Shown: positions 36,301 to 43,367, numbered from the stretch's first letter. The stretch is DNA of 64,000 nucleotides from Bathymodiolus brooksi (GCA_963680875.1 OY804579.1:32349804-32413803), one strand, 5' to 3'. Notes: generated by a model from the sequence alone, not told the origin. Numbers and translations: made by a program.

Positions 36301-37892
36301 TATCTAACCTGTTTATTTCACCATCATATAAGGTATTGGCACAGTTGGAAAACATTTGTTAATGTAATAAGTCGTGAAATTGCATAAACTTAACACAAAT
36401 ACGCTATAAAGAAGAGAACATATGAAAATATCCATAAAACTAAATTTATGTTATTTGATTTTTTTCAGTTAATTGTCGAGTACTTTTTTGGGAAGACGTG
36501 GACTGCTTTGACAAGTACTCCATTTTAAAGGAAGATGACACCAGTTACTGTGTGGGTTGGGAAAATGGACCGTGTGTCAGAGGGGAAGCTGTATATAATA
36601 TTACATCTGCTTCATGGAAGTTTGTGTCATCGTTTGATATATGGGGTCTGCCAACGACAGGTCTACACACTACATATGGTGGAGGCGGTTATATAGCAGA
36701 TTTGGGTATCAATTATGAAATATCAAAGCAAGTGATAAATAATTTGTATAAGTACATATGGATTGATCGTAAAACACGAGCTATCTTCACAGAATTTACC
36801 CTGTATAATGTCAATGAGAATTTATTCGTTTATGTATCATTATTGTGTGAGTTTCCTGAGACAGGATCAGTGTTGTTAACCCCCTCAATACAACACTTCA
36901 GACCTTATCAACATGTGGGTAACTTTGGACTTCTCGTTTTTATATGCGAAATTATCATTTTTATAGGGTTTATTATATTCATGATAAAAATGATAATTTC
37001 AATAAAAAAACAAGGTCGAAAATTTTTCAAAGAATTTTGGAATATCACTGATTTAATTATTGTTATTTTATTTTTCTGTGGTTTTATAATGTATATGGGT
37101 AGAAGTATAATGATTAATAAAAGCATGGACAAATTCCTCAAAAATAGATATAGATTTGTAAATTTTAATCACATAGCTACTTGGGACGATATGTTAAATG
37201 TAGTCATTGCAACATTAATATTTTTAACAACCATCCGTTTGATGAGGGTTTTGAATTACAACACAAGGGTTACACAGCTAGCATCAGTACTATCTCATGT
37301 TGCTAAAGATTTAATTGGTTGTTTCATTATGTTTTTCATTGTCTTTATGGCATTTGTATGTTTTGGTTATCTTATTTTTGGAAGATATTTGGAAACATAC
37401 AGAACATTACTAGTTTCCATAACAACCATAACAAATGCAATCATTGGTAAAAACAGTATCGACGATTTATTTTTAATAGCACCAGTTTTAGGCCACATCT
37501 ATTATTTTCTATTTGTGTTATTTGTTATCTGGATTTTGATGACGATGTTGTGTGCGACATTAAATATTGGTATAATGGAGGTCAAACAGAGGGCACTGCC
37601 TACACCATATGGTATTCTTGATCTGACATCTAAATTCTGTAACCAAGTAATAGCCTCCGTTCTGATGCTGAGTCCAAGAAATCATCCAGTTTCTAAACCT
37701 AAAACGGCTTTGAAGTTCTCAGATGCCATTGACCATCAACAACCGAAAGATGTAGATCCAACAGACCTCGTTATTGATGGGTTGGGTCATACACTTGATA
37801 TTAAGTCTACTAAATTGTTTAAGAAACAATCACTGAATTATTGCGATATCGATAAATCAGATAATGAGGGTGATATTAAGAAGGAAGTGTAG
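9132..37892 (+). CDS. Polycystin-1-like protein, membrane half (gene span, 8 exons, 5' partial)
   Basis: Predicted exons are 9132-9362, 14047-14217, 14720-14880, 23770-24412, 26666-26801, 28240-28493, 32753-32927 and 36469-37892. All introns are GT-AG, every junction keeps phase, and the total of 3195 nt gives 1064 codons plus TAG. Domain order is that of polycystin-1 family proteins: a GPS-like stretch (residues 12-31), TM1 (48-68), PLAT domain (about 90-210), TM2-TM6, the extracellular polycystin/TOP domain (about 500-740), and a channel-like TM7-TM11 with pore region near 905-930 and a tail of about 105 residues. The family comprises large membrane proteins of cilia, sperm or sensory cells that pair with PKD2-type TRP channels; this role is family knowledge. 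The N-terminal ectodomain (PKD, REJ or lectin domains) is not in the window. The closest paralogue (PKD1, PKD1L1-3, REJ) cannot be fixed from sequence reading. Confidence 0.93.
9363..10126. other. Intron 1, 5' part without coding sequence
   Basis: AT-rich intron sequence follows the donor at 9363. The only recognisable item is the MITE-like fragment at 9888-10057. No conserved protein fragment was found in either strand. Confidence 0.7.
9888..10057. mobile_element. Fragment of a palindromic MITE related to the one at 50391-50682
   Basis: It shares gcaggataaacacaa, gtacattgtcg, gcactcgctgc and the terminal cgacaatgtacgtatattgt with the intact element at 50391-50682. The left terminal repeat is missing, so this is a truncated, diverged relative located in intron 1. 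Confidence 0.6.
10127..14093 (+). repeat. 64-bp minisatellite made of a duplicated 3' splice site and exon start (about 60 copies)
   Basis: Each unit runs through acatttttattacag, then tgggccgtgtcctatctt, agacaatgcaccatctgat and aattacctt. This is the same sequence as the polypyrimidine tract, AG and first codons ([13 protein letters not shown]) of the PLAT exon at 14047-14217, which is the last unit of the array. Two or three diverged units form the 5' edge (10127-10300). Most units are 64 bp and a few are 63 bp (gtgggcgtg). A block of about 1534 bp is duplicated, with 10317 matching 11851. Because 64 is not a multiple of 3, reading through the array from an upstream acceptor hits stops, so only the last acceptor gives the conserved protein. 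Confidence 0.95.
14047..14217 (+). CDS. Polycystin-like exon 2: start of PLAT domain
   Basis: The acceptor ttttattacag ends at 14046 and the donor cag|gtaata is at 14218; 57 codons, phase 0 at both ends. The product begins [20 protein letters not shown], then [15 protein letters not shown], which matches the PLAT/LH2 entry of polycystin-1 proteins (family pattern: DN-x-P-x-D-x-Y-x-Y-x-V-T-V-Y-T-G ... GTTSNV). Joined to exon 1 it gives DPEK-WAVSY, the expected link from TM1 to PLAT. The exon is the terminal unit of the 64-bp array and differs from the repeats after the codons for S-D (gatgactatctttacatgat instead of gataattacc). Confidence 0.93.
14218..14719. other. Intron 2 (502 bp) with a dispersed-repeat fragment
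   Basis: This is a short AT-rich intron. Positions 14465-14620 (ataccacaatgtcagaacaa ... cactttcctggcatggtacg) resemble 32965-33110 and, more weakly, 63385-63530. In my recollection this sequence accompanies a reverse-transcriptase element that is common in bivalve genomes. No complete element is visible here. Confidence 0.5.
14720..14880 (+). CDS. Polycystin-like exon 3: PLAT domain core
   Basis: The acceptor cattttcag ends at 14719 and the donor cag|gtaatt is at 14881; 53 codons plus 2 nt (phase 0 in, phase 2 out). It contains [15 protein letters not shown] and [19 protein letters not shown], then [12 protein letters not shown]. The IWHDNTG and WYLNKV motifs are diagnostic of polycystin PLAT domains. 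The split arginine codon is completed by the first base of the exon at 23770, across an 8.9-kb intron. Confidence 0.94.
15110..23130. repeat. 55-bp minisatellite filling intron 3 (about 145 copies)
   Basis: The unit contains tgattacttttgtctactgt, ctatgaaaacacattgtaga and taactggtgacacat. Variants (gcccataaaaaaac, ctataaaccatattcttgat, gtctactgcatgaaaac) recur in the same order, showing higher-order blocks: the variant with ccatattcttgat occurs near 15750, 17250, 18690, 20600 and 22040, so blocks are about 1.4-1.9 kb. No open frame of note is present. The array lies wholly inside intron 3 of the polycystin-like gene (14881-23769) and accounts for 90 percent of it. Confidence 0.95.
23427..23700 (-). 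mobile_element. tRNA-derived V-SINE (RUDI-like), diverged copy
   Basis: Read on the minus strand, a tRNA-like head has a B-box-like gagttcgagcccc near 23612, and the 3' part reads gatataactgatttattgtt then gaaagtggtgttaaacac near 23445-23485. This matches the tail of molluscan V-SINEs (family knowledge). It sits in intron 3, 70 bp upstream of exon 4. It is clearly older and more diverged than the SINE inside the 1.9-kb units at 52353 and beyond. Confidence 0.7.
23770..24412 (+). CDS. Polycystin-like exon 4: end of PLAT, TM2-TM5
   Basis: The acceptor tattttag ends at 23769 and the donor aag|gtatgt is at 24413; 643 nt, phase 2 in, phase 0 out. The first base completes arginine 188, then [20 protein letters not shown], the polycystin motif (W-x-F-x-C-x-x-W-L-A-V-D-x-x-DG). 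Hydrophobic segments follow: residues about 256-275 ([20 protein letters not shown]), 295-317, 349-371 and the start of TM5 at 383-402 ending MDPLK. A basic loop (KSKRLPCW) precedes TM4. A reading start inside this exon is not needed; the frame is open upstream through the splice. Confidence 0.94.
24714..26081. mobile_element. Foldback/TIR DNA element with 9-bp target duplication
   Basis: The left end begins ggggtccgacctataatccg and the right end, reversed, begins ggggccgtagctataatccg. Both continue into arms made of alternating 8-bp units (gtccgata / gtccgaca), then aaagcatttgtcgg near the inner edge. The element is flanked on both sides by gtaatgtag (24705-24713 and 26082-26090), a perfect 9-bp direct repeat. 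Size is 1368 bp. No transposase frame is visible, so it is non-autonomous. A 9-bp duplication and long arms with internal subrepeats suggest a Mutator-like or foldback type (inference). A related terminus is at 42060-42167. Confidence 0.85.
25742..25816. repeat. Hairpin-forming inverted repeat inside the foldback element
   Basis: The left arm ctcacttgctccccctttta pairs with the right arm taaaagggggaacaagtgag (one mismatch), with the palindrome gtcacgacgtgac between them. It could be a small nested MITE. Confidence 0.6.
26666..26801 (+). CDS. Polycystin-like exon 5: TM5 end and cytoplasmic loop
   Basis: The acceptor ttattcag ends at 26665 and the donor g|gtaagt is at 26802; 136 nt, phase 0 in, phase 1 out. 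It reads [20 protein letters not shown] and continues with a charged loop ending SPVTFFI. Hydrophobic [12 protein letters not shown] completes the TM5 begun with FMDPLK-type sequence in exon 4, as in the family (QPLK-V-x-x-x-A). The final single base joins the exon at 28240 to make aspartate 448. Confidence 0.9.
26930..27070 (-). mobile_element. tRNA-derived SINE head (fragment)
   Basis: The minus strand reads ggctaagcgaatggtg (A-box-like) and then gtgtgagttcaaatcccgtc (B-box-like), about the spacing of a tRNA-derived pol III promoter. No acceptor stem pairs and no SINE tail is present, so this is a promoter-bearing remnant rather than a tRNA gene. Confidence 0.55.
27688..27844. mobile_element. 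Palindromic MITE in intron 5
   Basis: The left end ggagataactgtattgtatt mirrors the right end aatacaatacagttatctcc. An inner pair ggtcgcaaatgtccgttt / agtcaatttgcgacc also folds back. The 157-bp element could form one long hairpin. No target duplication is certain. Confidence 0.75.
28240..28493 (+). CDS. Polycystin-like exon 6: TM6 and start of extracellular domain
   Basis: The acceptor atattttag ends at 28239 and the donor aag|gttggt is at 28494; 254 nt, phase 1 in, phase 0 out. The product reads [20 protein letters not shown], a basic stretch ([16 protein letters not shown]), TM6 at about residues 482-497 ([16 protein letters not shown]), then [18 protein letters not shown]. The family shows the same order, with the (Y/F)xNRD motif right after TM6. 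Upstream in-frame codons from 28044 are intronic. Confidence 0.93.
28494..28614. other. Intron 6, 5' edge
   Basis: Short AT-rich sequence before the minisatellite; nothing else is seen. Confidence 0.6.
28615..31615. repeat. 62-65-bp minisatellite in intron 6 (about 47 copies)
   Basis: The unit contains cctctgatataatcttcaac, ttgttgaaggcggtcagtat and gtgattgaagtagaagtatt. Units vary by loss of ac in cttcaacttg or of tag in gaagtagaag, giving lengths of 59-65 bp. Many units carry the perfect small palindrome cttcaacttgttgaag. Higher-order duplication is visible: a variant with gataaaatcttcacttgatg occurs at about 29263 and 29773, and one with tcatttgattttatcttcac occurs at about 30657 and 31037. 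Confidence 0.95.
31616..32518. other. Intron 6, unique AT-rich part
   Basis: About 900 bp with no recognisable gene, repeat or terminal structure. The 64-codon open frame at 31816-32010 has no similarity I recognise. Confidence 0.6.
32519..32752 (+). repeat. 24-bp pyrimidine-rich minisatellite adjoining the exon 7 acceptor
   Basis: About ten imperfect copies of a unit containing acctttctttgatgtttatt run straight into cttttacag at 32752. The polypyrimidine tract of the real acceptor is thus the last repeat unit. Confidence 0.85.
32753..32927 (+). CDS. Polycystin-like exon 7: extracellular (TOP) domain
   Basis: The acceptor acttttacag ends at 32752 and the donor g|gtgaga is at 32928; 175 nt, phase 0 in, phase 1 out. 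It reads [20 protein letters not shown], then a spacer and [16 protein letters not shown]. The W-L-x-x-x-L-x-P and G-x-x-R-L-R-Q-x-R motifs are characteristic of the start of the polycystin extracellular domain. Frame continues over the donor to a stop at 33010, but phase 1 splicing to 36469 gives the family sequence. Confidence 0.94.
32965..33479 (+). pseudogene. Retroelement reverse-transcriptase C-terminal fragment in intron 7
   Basis: From 33162 to the stop at 33477 the frame is open and reads [19 protein letters not shown], then [14 protein letters not shown] and [21 protein letters not shown] recognise this as the conserved C-terminal part of a reverse-transcriptase protein common in bivalve and coral genomes, where [23 protein letters not shown] and KFYGRHHDLV recur. 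The upstream part (32965-33160) resembles the dispersed repeat at 14465-14620. The reverse-transcriptase core is absent, so this is a truncated insertion in the sense orientation. I cannot assign the clade. Confidence 0.75.
33480..33965 (+). mobile_element. 3' tail of the same retroelement
   Basis: It follows the stop directly and contains acacggcgggtg, ccgcttaccattcacgagca and gtggggtccgtgttgctcat. I recall this as the conserved 3' untranslated tail of that element in bivalve genomes; this is recollection, not a search. The end is uncertain. Confidence 0.55.
34261..34388. mobile_element. Palindromic MITE in intron 7
   Basis: The left arm caatgttcatatcac ... aacccgagacgtcaatatta mirrors the right arm taatatgggtgtcacgggtt ... 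gtatgaacattg. About 60 bp pair on each side with several mismatches. Confidence 0.7.
34639..34946. mobile_element. Tc1/mariner-type MITE with 49-bp perfect TIRs
   Basis: The left repeat (34639-34687) starts acatttaaacaaagtattgc and ends ggcacaaccgtcttcg; the right repeat (34898-34946) is its exact reverse complement over 49 bp. The ends sit in TA dinucleotides on both sides, consistent with a TA target duplication (inference). The 210-bp interior has no frame. The perfect repeats suggest a recent insertion. Confidence 0.85.
35100..35974. mobile_element. Decayed pogo/Tigger-like element, right end recognisable
   Basis: The right end ggattagacaggttccactg followed by ta, read in reverse, begins cagtggaacctgtctaatcc, which resembles pogo/Tigger termini of the Tc1/mariner superfamily. 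Motifs such as ttccgacatcctgtgacttc and gtattctgacatcctgtaca recur at 35125, 35215 and 35900. No left terminus and no transposase frame are found. Confidence 0.4.
35370..35757. repeat. Diverged tandem duplication of about 195 bp
   Basis: Two copies (about 35370-35563 and 35565-35757) share attgattggcagg, gattttacag/attttacagtta, ggacatg and tatgaaattgttct. They are clearly homologous but diverged. They lie inside the decayed element above. Confidence 0.7.
36469..37892 (+). CDS. Polycystin-like exon 8: extracellular domain, TM7-TM11, C-terminal tail
   Basis: The acceptor tttttttcag ends at 36468. The two leading bases complete valine 591, then [17 protein letters not shown] and [10 protein letters not shown]; the cysteines at 593 and 603 match the conserved pair of the family. 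[11 protein letters not shown] is the typical G-G-G-Y motif. Hydrophobic segments lie at residues about 743-767, 781-800, 833-850, 871-895 and 931-955. [11 protein letters not shown] fits the TM9 motif and [11 protein letters not shown] fits TM10. The pore-loop position reads [13 protein letters not shown], with lysine where PKD2 channels have the LGD aspartate. The tail of about 105 residues ([10 protein letters not shown] ... DIKKEV) shows no clear coiled coil or EF-hand. Stop TAG at 37890-37892. Confidence 0.96.
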
Positions 37893-37972
37893 CTTTTATT
37901 TATTCAACAGGTTTACTGTATTTAGATCGATGTTAATATACTTTATTATTATACCTTAGTATAATACTTCCT

Positions 37973-37978
37973 ATTAAA
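37973..37978 (+). terminator. Candidate polyadenylation signal ATTAAA
   Basis: The sequence attaaa lies 81 nt after the stop codon of the polycystin-like gene, in an AT-rich 3' flank. It is the common variant of AATAAA. There is no direct evidence of use. Confidence 0.4.
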
Positions 37979-38261
37979 ATATTCTATTTACTGGGGAATT
38001 GAGTAATGTATAATGCACCGTTGAATAGTCCAAAAGACTGCCCCACCTCTCTTCCTCTATTCACCGGAGACGTGATATATTTTCGCGGAATTTTTAATCC
38101 TATTGATTACTTGGAAGGAATACGGGTATGAACTTTCAATAGTATAGGGATTTTTCATATGCTAAACTAAAATCCCGAAACACACAGACGACAACAACAA
38201 ATATGGCGAGCAGGTTCTGTGTTTGTCCATGACCATAGTCTCATATACAGTTCGGTATAAT

Positions 38262-38422
38262 AAAACACTTATTGACTAGATATTCGGTTCACAGGATGTT
38301 CATTGTTCCCAAAGTGACCAACTATTTATTGCCCCAGGCGAAGCAGAACCTCTAAAAATAGTTGGTGTCTCGGGGAACAATAAACGTGTTATAGCCCTCA
38401 TACCAGTAATAAGTGTATAATA
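38262..38422. mobile_element. Palindromic MITE downstream of the polycystin-like gene
   Basis: An inner pair ttcattgttccc ... gaccaactattta (38299-38328) mirrors aaatagttggtgtctcgggg then aacaataaac (38356-38386), and outer aaaacacttatt mirrors aataagtgt. About 160 bp; no frame. Confidence 0.65.
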
Positions 38423-38774
38423 TTGACATTCTATTTTCAAATCAACAACAATGTTAAGTTAATGATGGTATATTTTATTGTTTCTGGTTGAAGATGATTT
38501 TTATCCACATTGTTTCACTATTGTTATGTTATCAAGTCACAGATAGCAATTACACTGTTATATGGTGGAAATTGATATCATGAGTAATTATTATTATTGT
38601 ACATAATAAAACGGAAGATATTTAATTTAGTGCACCACATTGTTGATTGTGAAAGTTGATGTTATGAATATTTTGCTTACAAATTATTGTGATTGTATAT
38701 ATAATAAAAGTGTAAATATCTAATTAACTGTGCATGACGCATATCTGGAAACTCCTCCATAAACATATATTAAG
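38423..38774. other. AT-rich intergenic sequence
   Basis: It includes a loose pair of similar stretches (ataataaaacggaagatatt and ataataaaagtgtaaatatc). No gene seen. Confidence 0.5.
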
Positions 38775-39955
38775 ATTGTACAATATTGGTATTATGTGTA
38801 AGAACATCTGTAAGTTTGTACAATATTGGTATTATGTGTAAGAACATCTGTAAGATTGTACAATATTGGTATTATGTGTAAGAACATCTGTAAGATTGTA
38901 CAATATTGGTATTATGTGTAAGAACATCTGTAAGATTGTACAATATTGGTATTATGTGTAAGAACATCTGTAAGATTGTACAATATTGGTATTATGTGTA
39001 AGAACATCTGTAAGATTGTACAATATTGGTATTATGTGTAAGAACATCTGTATGATTGTACAATATTGGTATTATGTGTAAGAACATCTGTAAGATTGTA
39101 CAATATTGGTATTATGTGTAAGAACATCTGTAAGATTGTACAATACTGGTATTATGTGTAAGAACATCTGTAAGATTGTACAATATTGGTATTATGTGTA
39201 AGAACATCTGTAAGATTGTACAATATTGGTATTATGTGTAAGAACATCTGTAAGATTGTACAATATTGGTATTATGTGTAAGAACATCTGTAAGATTGTA
39301 CAATATTGGTATTATGTGTAAGAACATCTGTAAGATTGTACAATATTGGTATTATGTGTAAGAACATCTGTAAGATTGTACAATATTGGTATTATGTGTA
39401 AGAACATCTGTAAGATTGTACAATATTGGTATTATGTGTAAGAACATCTGTAAGATTGTACAATATTGGTATTATGTGTAAGAACATCTGTAAGATTGTA
39501 CAATATTGGTATTATGTGTAAGAACATCTGTAAGATTGTACAATATTGGTATTATGTGTAAGAACATCTGTAAGATTGTACAATATTGGTATTATGTGTA
39601 AGAACATCTATAAGATTGTACAATATTGGTATTATGTGTAAGAACATCTGTAAGATTGTACAATATTGGTATTATGTGTAAGAACATCTGTAAGATTGTA
39701 CAATATTGGTATTATGTGTAAGAACATCTGTAAGATTGTACAATATTGGTATTATGTGTAAGAACATCTGTAAGATTGTACAATATTGGTATTATGTGTA
39801 AGAACATCTGTAAGATTGTACAATATTGGTATTATGTGTAAGAACATCTGTAAGATTGTACAATATTGGTTTTATGTGTAAGAACATCTGTAAGATTGTA
39901 CAATACTGGTTTTATGTGTAAGAACATCTGTAAGATTGTACAATACTGGTTTGGT
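38775..39955. repeat. 40-bp satellite array A (about 29 copies)
   Basis: The unit is attgtacaatattggtatta followed by tgtgtaagaacatctgtaag. It is very homogeneous, with only a handful of single-base changes over 1.2 kb, so it looks recently amplified. The last copies carry caatactggttt, the variant dominant in array B at 45233-45617. Confidence 0.96.
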
Positions 39956-40255
39956 TTAAACATATCTTATTTGCCAATTAAACAGACAAAATGGATTAGA
40001 CACAAGTTAAACAAACTTATGAAGTCTTCTCCAAATTACAATATGTACAAAAAGTACATAAAAGGTAATGCATTACTATATGTAGCACTAATAACGAATC
40101 AATGATAAATATTCACAAACAGAAAGTAAAATAAAATTAAGATGGATTCATATGATGTGCATGTTCACCCAATTCAATTCCAGTTATACAATAAGGAATC
40201 TTTTTGAACATTTAATATAATCAAAAACATATTTAAGTATAATACAATTTTGTTC
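39956..40255. other. Segment sharing about 65 bp with the 1.9-kb tandem units
   Basis: Positions 39986-40046 (gacaaaatggattagacaca, then aacttatgaagtcttctcc) match 51265-51322 of the tandem unit (gacaaaaaggataagacaca, then aacttatgaagtcttctcc). In the frame of the unit's membrane ORF a stop (tag) interrupts here. The remainder to 40255 is AT-rich with no call. Confidence 0.65.
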
Positions 40256-40260
40256 ATAAG

Positions 40261-40650
40261 TTAAATTATCCTTGCCACATGTCCGAAATTTTCAATGGCT
40301 GCACCACATCGACAAGATGGGTCAGAGACGATTCCATCTCGAAATAAATCAAAATTCAAAAACGAAGCTGAATTTCTTAGCTGAGTTAAAATAATATTTA
40401 ATTTTCGAGGACCACAGAAAAAATGTTTAGGAACAGAATGATTTTCAGTTTCGTCGATTTTCTTTAATTCAGATTTGAATTTGGACGAAGTATCAACGTT
40501 TCGAATATTGTTATTTAAACTATTCCACATTTTTATTGTGGAGGGGATAAAGGAATCACTAGTCGAAGACAATCTACAGAAAGGTAAAATAATATCATTC
40601 CCATTTCTCAACGGATACACTGACGTACGTTGTATGGTGGGGGGAATCAA
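40261..40650 (-). pseudogene. LINE (CR1/Jockey-like) C-terminal fragment
   Basis: On the minus strand the frame reads SDSFIPSTIKMWNSLNNNIR, then CGPRKLNIILTQLRNSASFL and CRCGAAIENFGHV. This is the usual end of APE-type LINE reverse-transcriptase proteins: S-F-I-P-x-x-x-x-x-WN-x-L, G-x-R-x-x-N-x-x-x-x-x-LR, then a C-x-CG-x(n)-E-N-x-x-H knuckle. The last cysteine of the knuckle is missing. It is probably the 3' end of the same element as the fragment at 42175-43367, same strand and in the right order, with the reverse-transcriptase core lost. Confidence 0.8.
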
Positions 40651-42055
40651 TGTACAAAGATAATTAGGGGTATTTTTATTAACTATATTATAAAAAAAAT
40701 GAAACTTCTACATTTTGGATTTAATCATGAAAAATTTACACCGCCACCGTTATGCGAGACGACACAAAAATTATTGGAGGTGGAGGGGGGAGATTTTTTT
40801 TTTAAATTTCTTGCCCTGATTTTTACCGAAAAAAACAATCTTTCCGGACGAAAATCCCAGCCCCCGTCCCCGTCCGTCCATAAACCTTGTAACCCTTCAA
40901 AACCGTCCAAAGTATTTTTTTCATTAAACTTTACACAAAGAAGTACACCATATGTAGATGTGCATGAAATAATTATAAAGGTTTGTTCTGACTAACGGTT
41001 GCATTTAGGATACAGAGCCATTGTGAGTGAACTAGTTTGATCCTGGATCTGGAGAAAAAAATGCCATTACCGTACATTATGATTAATACAATAAAAAAAT
41101 TCCATAAACTCCAGGAGGGGGGCTAAAATTAAATAATACAGATTTAATTGTAAGCAAAATTCAGTTGTTATCGGGAGTATCACGTCTAAACTCCCACAAT
41201 TTGTGACCGGAGAGCGTATTGCGTTTTCTAATACGTTTTAGATACATTGTAAATCGATGAATGCCTCCTTCACATGTACATTTAATGCCCATTAAATGTG
41301 CATCGCATGCTATAAACGCTTCACACCTATGACAAGGAGTTTTCAGTTGGCATAAGTTACGACTGTAATAATACTATTTTTTGCATGTAGAGAAAATGTA
41401 AATATTTTCACGTAAATAATGGAAATCGCAAACGTTTTGGCGTACGGTGTGAAGGCATTAACCATGTTGGATGCACATTCAATTCGCACTATGAAACGTA
41501 CGTCGGAATACAGAATAAATGAACGTGTGTGGAAGTGGCATAATGCATATGGAAGGCGTTCTATTAGCTGCATATGTTGGTTGCCAATCGTGCTTCAACA
41601 GAAGTGATCGATGTATGTATTGACCTGAGCAAGGGAACTGTCTACCTATCTTCGGAGCTTTTTCCATTCTTCTGCATGTACATTGTGCTCCCTTTCTCTC
41701 CTTTTCTACTATATACGTCCTTCTTTAATTCTTAGCTCTCCTCGCTTCCATGCGTATTGCTATCTTCCGTCATTTTGTCTTTCTCATGCTTCTCCCGGTT
41801 TACACTTTTTTCCTTTACTCCTCTTTTCTGGTTCCTTTGTGCAGTGTGCACAACTTTTTCTTCAATTTTTAACTTTCCCCATACCAGGTCGGTCGATTAT
41901 AATTGCCTTGAACGGGGATGTACAGCCTATGATAAAAGCTCCTTTTCCTTTCCAGAATATTCTGTCTAGGCCATGGCCCGTCAAGATTAGCCTGACCAAC
42001 GGAACATCCTGTTGGATACACCTGGTTTAAACCATGGATTTGTGGATTGAGTTCT
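40651..42055. other. Unassigned sequence between the two LINE pieces
   Basis: About 1.4 kb replaces the reverse-transcriptase core. It includes a purine/pyrimidine-skewed part at 40740-40890 and a C/T-rich part at 41680-41880. No domain, terminal repeat pair or gene is recognised. It may be the interior of the element whose right end is at 42167. Confidence 0.45.
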
Positions 42056-42059
42056 ATTT

Positions 42060-42167
42060 TGCATTGTCGGAAAAATGGGCCGTCATAGTAATGGGCTGTC
42101 GGAATAATGGGTTGTCGGAGTAATGGGCTATCGGAGTTATGGGCTGTCGGAATAATGCTACGCACCC
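42060..42167. mobile_element. Terminus of a second foldback element, inserted in the LINE
   Basis: Five imperfect 16-bp units of the type gctgtcggaataatgg lead to the end ggctgtcggaataatgctac, then gcaccc. This end resembles ggactgtcggattatagcta then cggcccc of the element ending at 26081: the same 16-bp periodicity and the same order of motifs. It abuts the LINE frame (FLPLQNG) at about 42168. The opposite terminus was not found. Confidence 0.6.
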
Positions 42168-43367
42168 GTTTTGAAGAGGGAGGAAATTACCAGATCCTTT
42201 ATTTGACTTTAAAAGCATTTTCATAATTTTCCAATAAGTTTTATTATTTGATGCATTTTCAAGAATAATGTTATCTAAGTTGATTTCAAAATTTTCTTTT
42301 GCAATCTTTTTTAAATTATTTACCCTGTTTCTCTGTTTTTTATATTTACAAATATCTGAGTTTCTATGATATTTTAACATTACTTTACGAAGTCGGTCCC
42401 TGATACGTATTTCTTTCCGGATTTCACTGGTGAACCACGGTTTGTCATTATATCTAACAATAACTGTCTTGGTTGGAATACACTCCCTTGCCAATTCGAG
42501 AAATGTTTTGGTAAATTGATTACACATGTCATCTACATCATCAAATTGACAGAGGAGGGTTATCCAGTCAACTATTTCTAGTTTTTCAATAAATTTTTGT
42601 TTATCAACTTTATCATATAACCAGATTTCCCGTTTGAATGAAACAGAAACACTCTTTAAAACATCAGAATATATATAATGCATAGTAGCACTAATAATAA
42701 TAGGATCAAGTAAAGTATTACTACGCGCTGTAATTCTTGTGGGTTTACTGATAATATTTACTAAGTTAAACAACATCATAGTTTCTATTAATTTATTATT
42801 ATTAGCTATAAATAAGTCGGAATTCAAATCACCCAAAATCACAATATTATCGTTTACCTGGTAACCCACCCCTATTGCATGATTTAATCGTGTCCAGTAT
42901 TCATTGTCCGTTCATTCAGGTCGAAAAGTGTTACACAAAAGGAAGGTTTGACCTCTAGCTCGCACTTTTACCCAGATAGTTTCGTCAGTTACACGTTCAA
43001 CAAATATATCATCTTTAAAATAAATGAGAAGTCCACCGCCTGAGTTATTACGATCCTTTCTGATGAAGGTTTTTGAAAAGAAATCAAGTGATAAATCATC
43101 GTTATTTATATTCACATCTAAATGGGATTTTGTGACGCAAAGTATATCATATTCATCTGCGAAATTTTGGAGAAAGTATAATTTGTTTCTAATACTTCTT
43201 ATGTTTATATTGCATATGGAAATATATTTGTCTACATTATTAATGGTAATGTTCACCGGTGGATTCGAATTATACCTACCAGGACCAGGATGTGTTTCTA
43301 CATCACCTATAATTGGGATAAATTGTAATACATATAACAGGAAAACTATATTAATTTCCGGAATCAA
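42168..43367 (-). pseudogene. LINE (CR1/Jockey-like) endonuclease region with a 2A-like motif
   Basis: The minus-strand frame begins near 43367 with a hydrophobic stretch, then GDVETHPGP (43281-43307), resembling the D-x-E-x-N-P-G-P 2A motif known from the start of some APE-type LINE proteins, with H in place of N. APE endonuclease motifs follow: ICNINIRSIRNK, SGGGLLIYFKDD, NTFRPE and VILGDLNSD. At the usual T-E-x-W-L position the sequence has TKSHL, so the catalytic glutamate is replaced by lysine. An in-frame TGA at 42912-42914 interrupts the protein, and the frame resumes unchanged. The linker PWFTSEIRKEIRIRDRLR is present. The element is broken at about 42168 by a foldback terminus. Confidence 0.85.

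Noticed and set aside
1..40000. CRISPR array
   Set aside because: The repeats are continuous with no unique spacers, in a eukaryotic, intron-containing context.
40630..40995. 121-codon ORF in the segment between LINE pieces
   Set aside because: Low-complexity (proline- and serine-rich from C-rich DNA), overlapping the LINE fragment on the other strand; no support.
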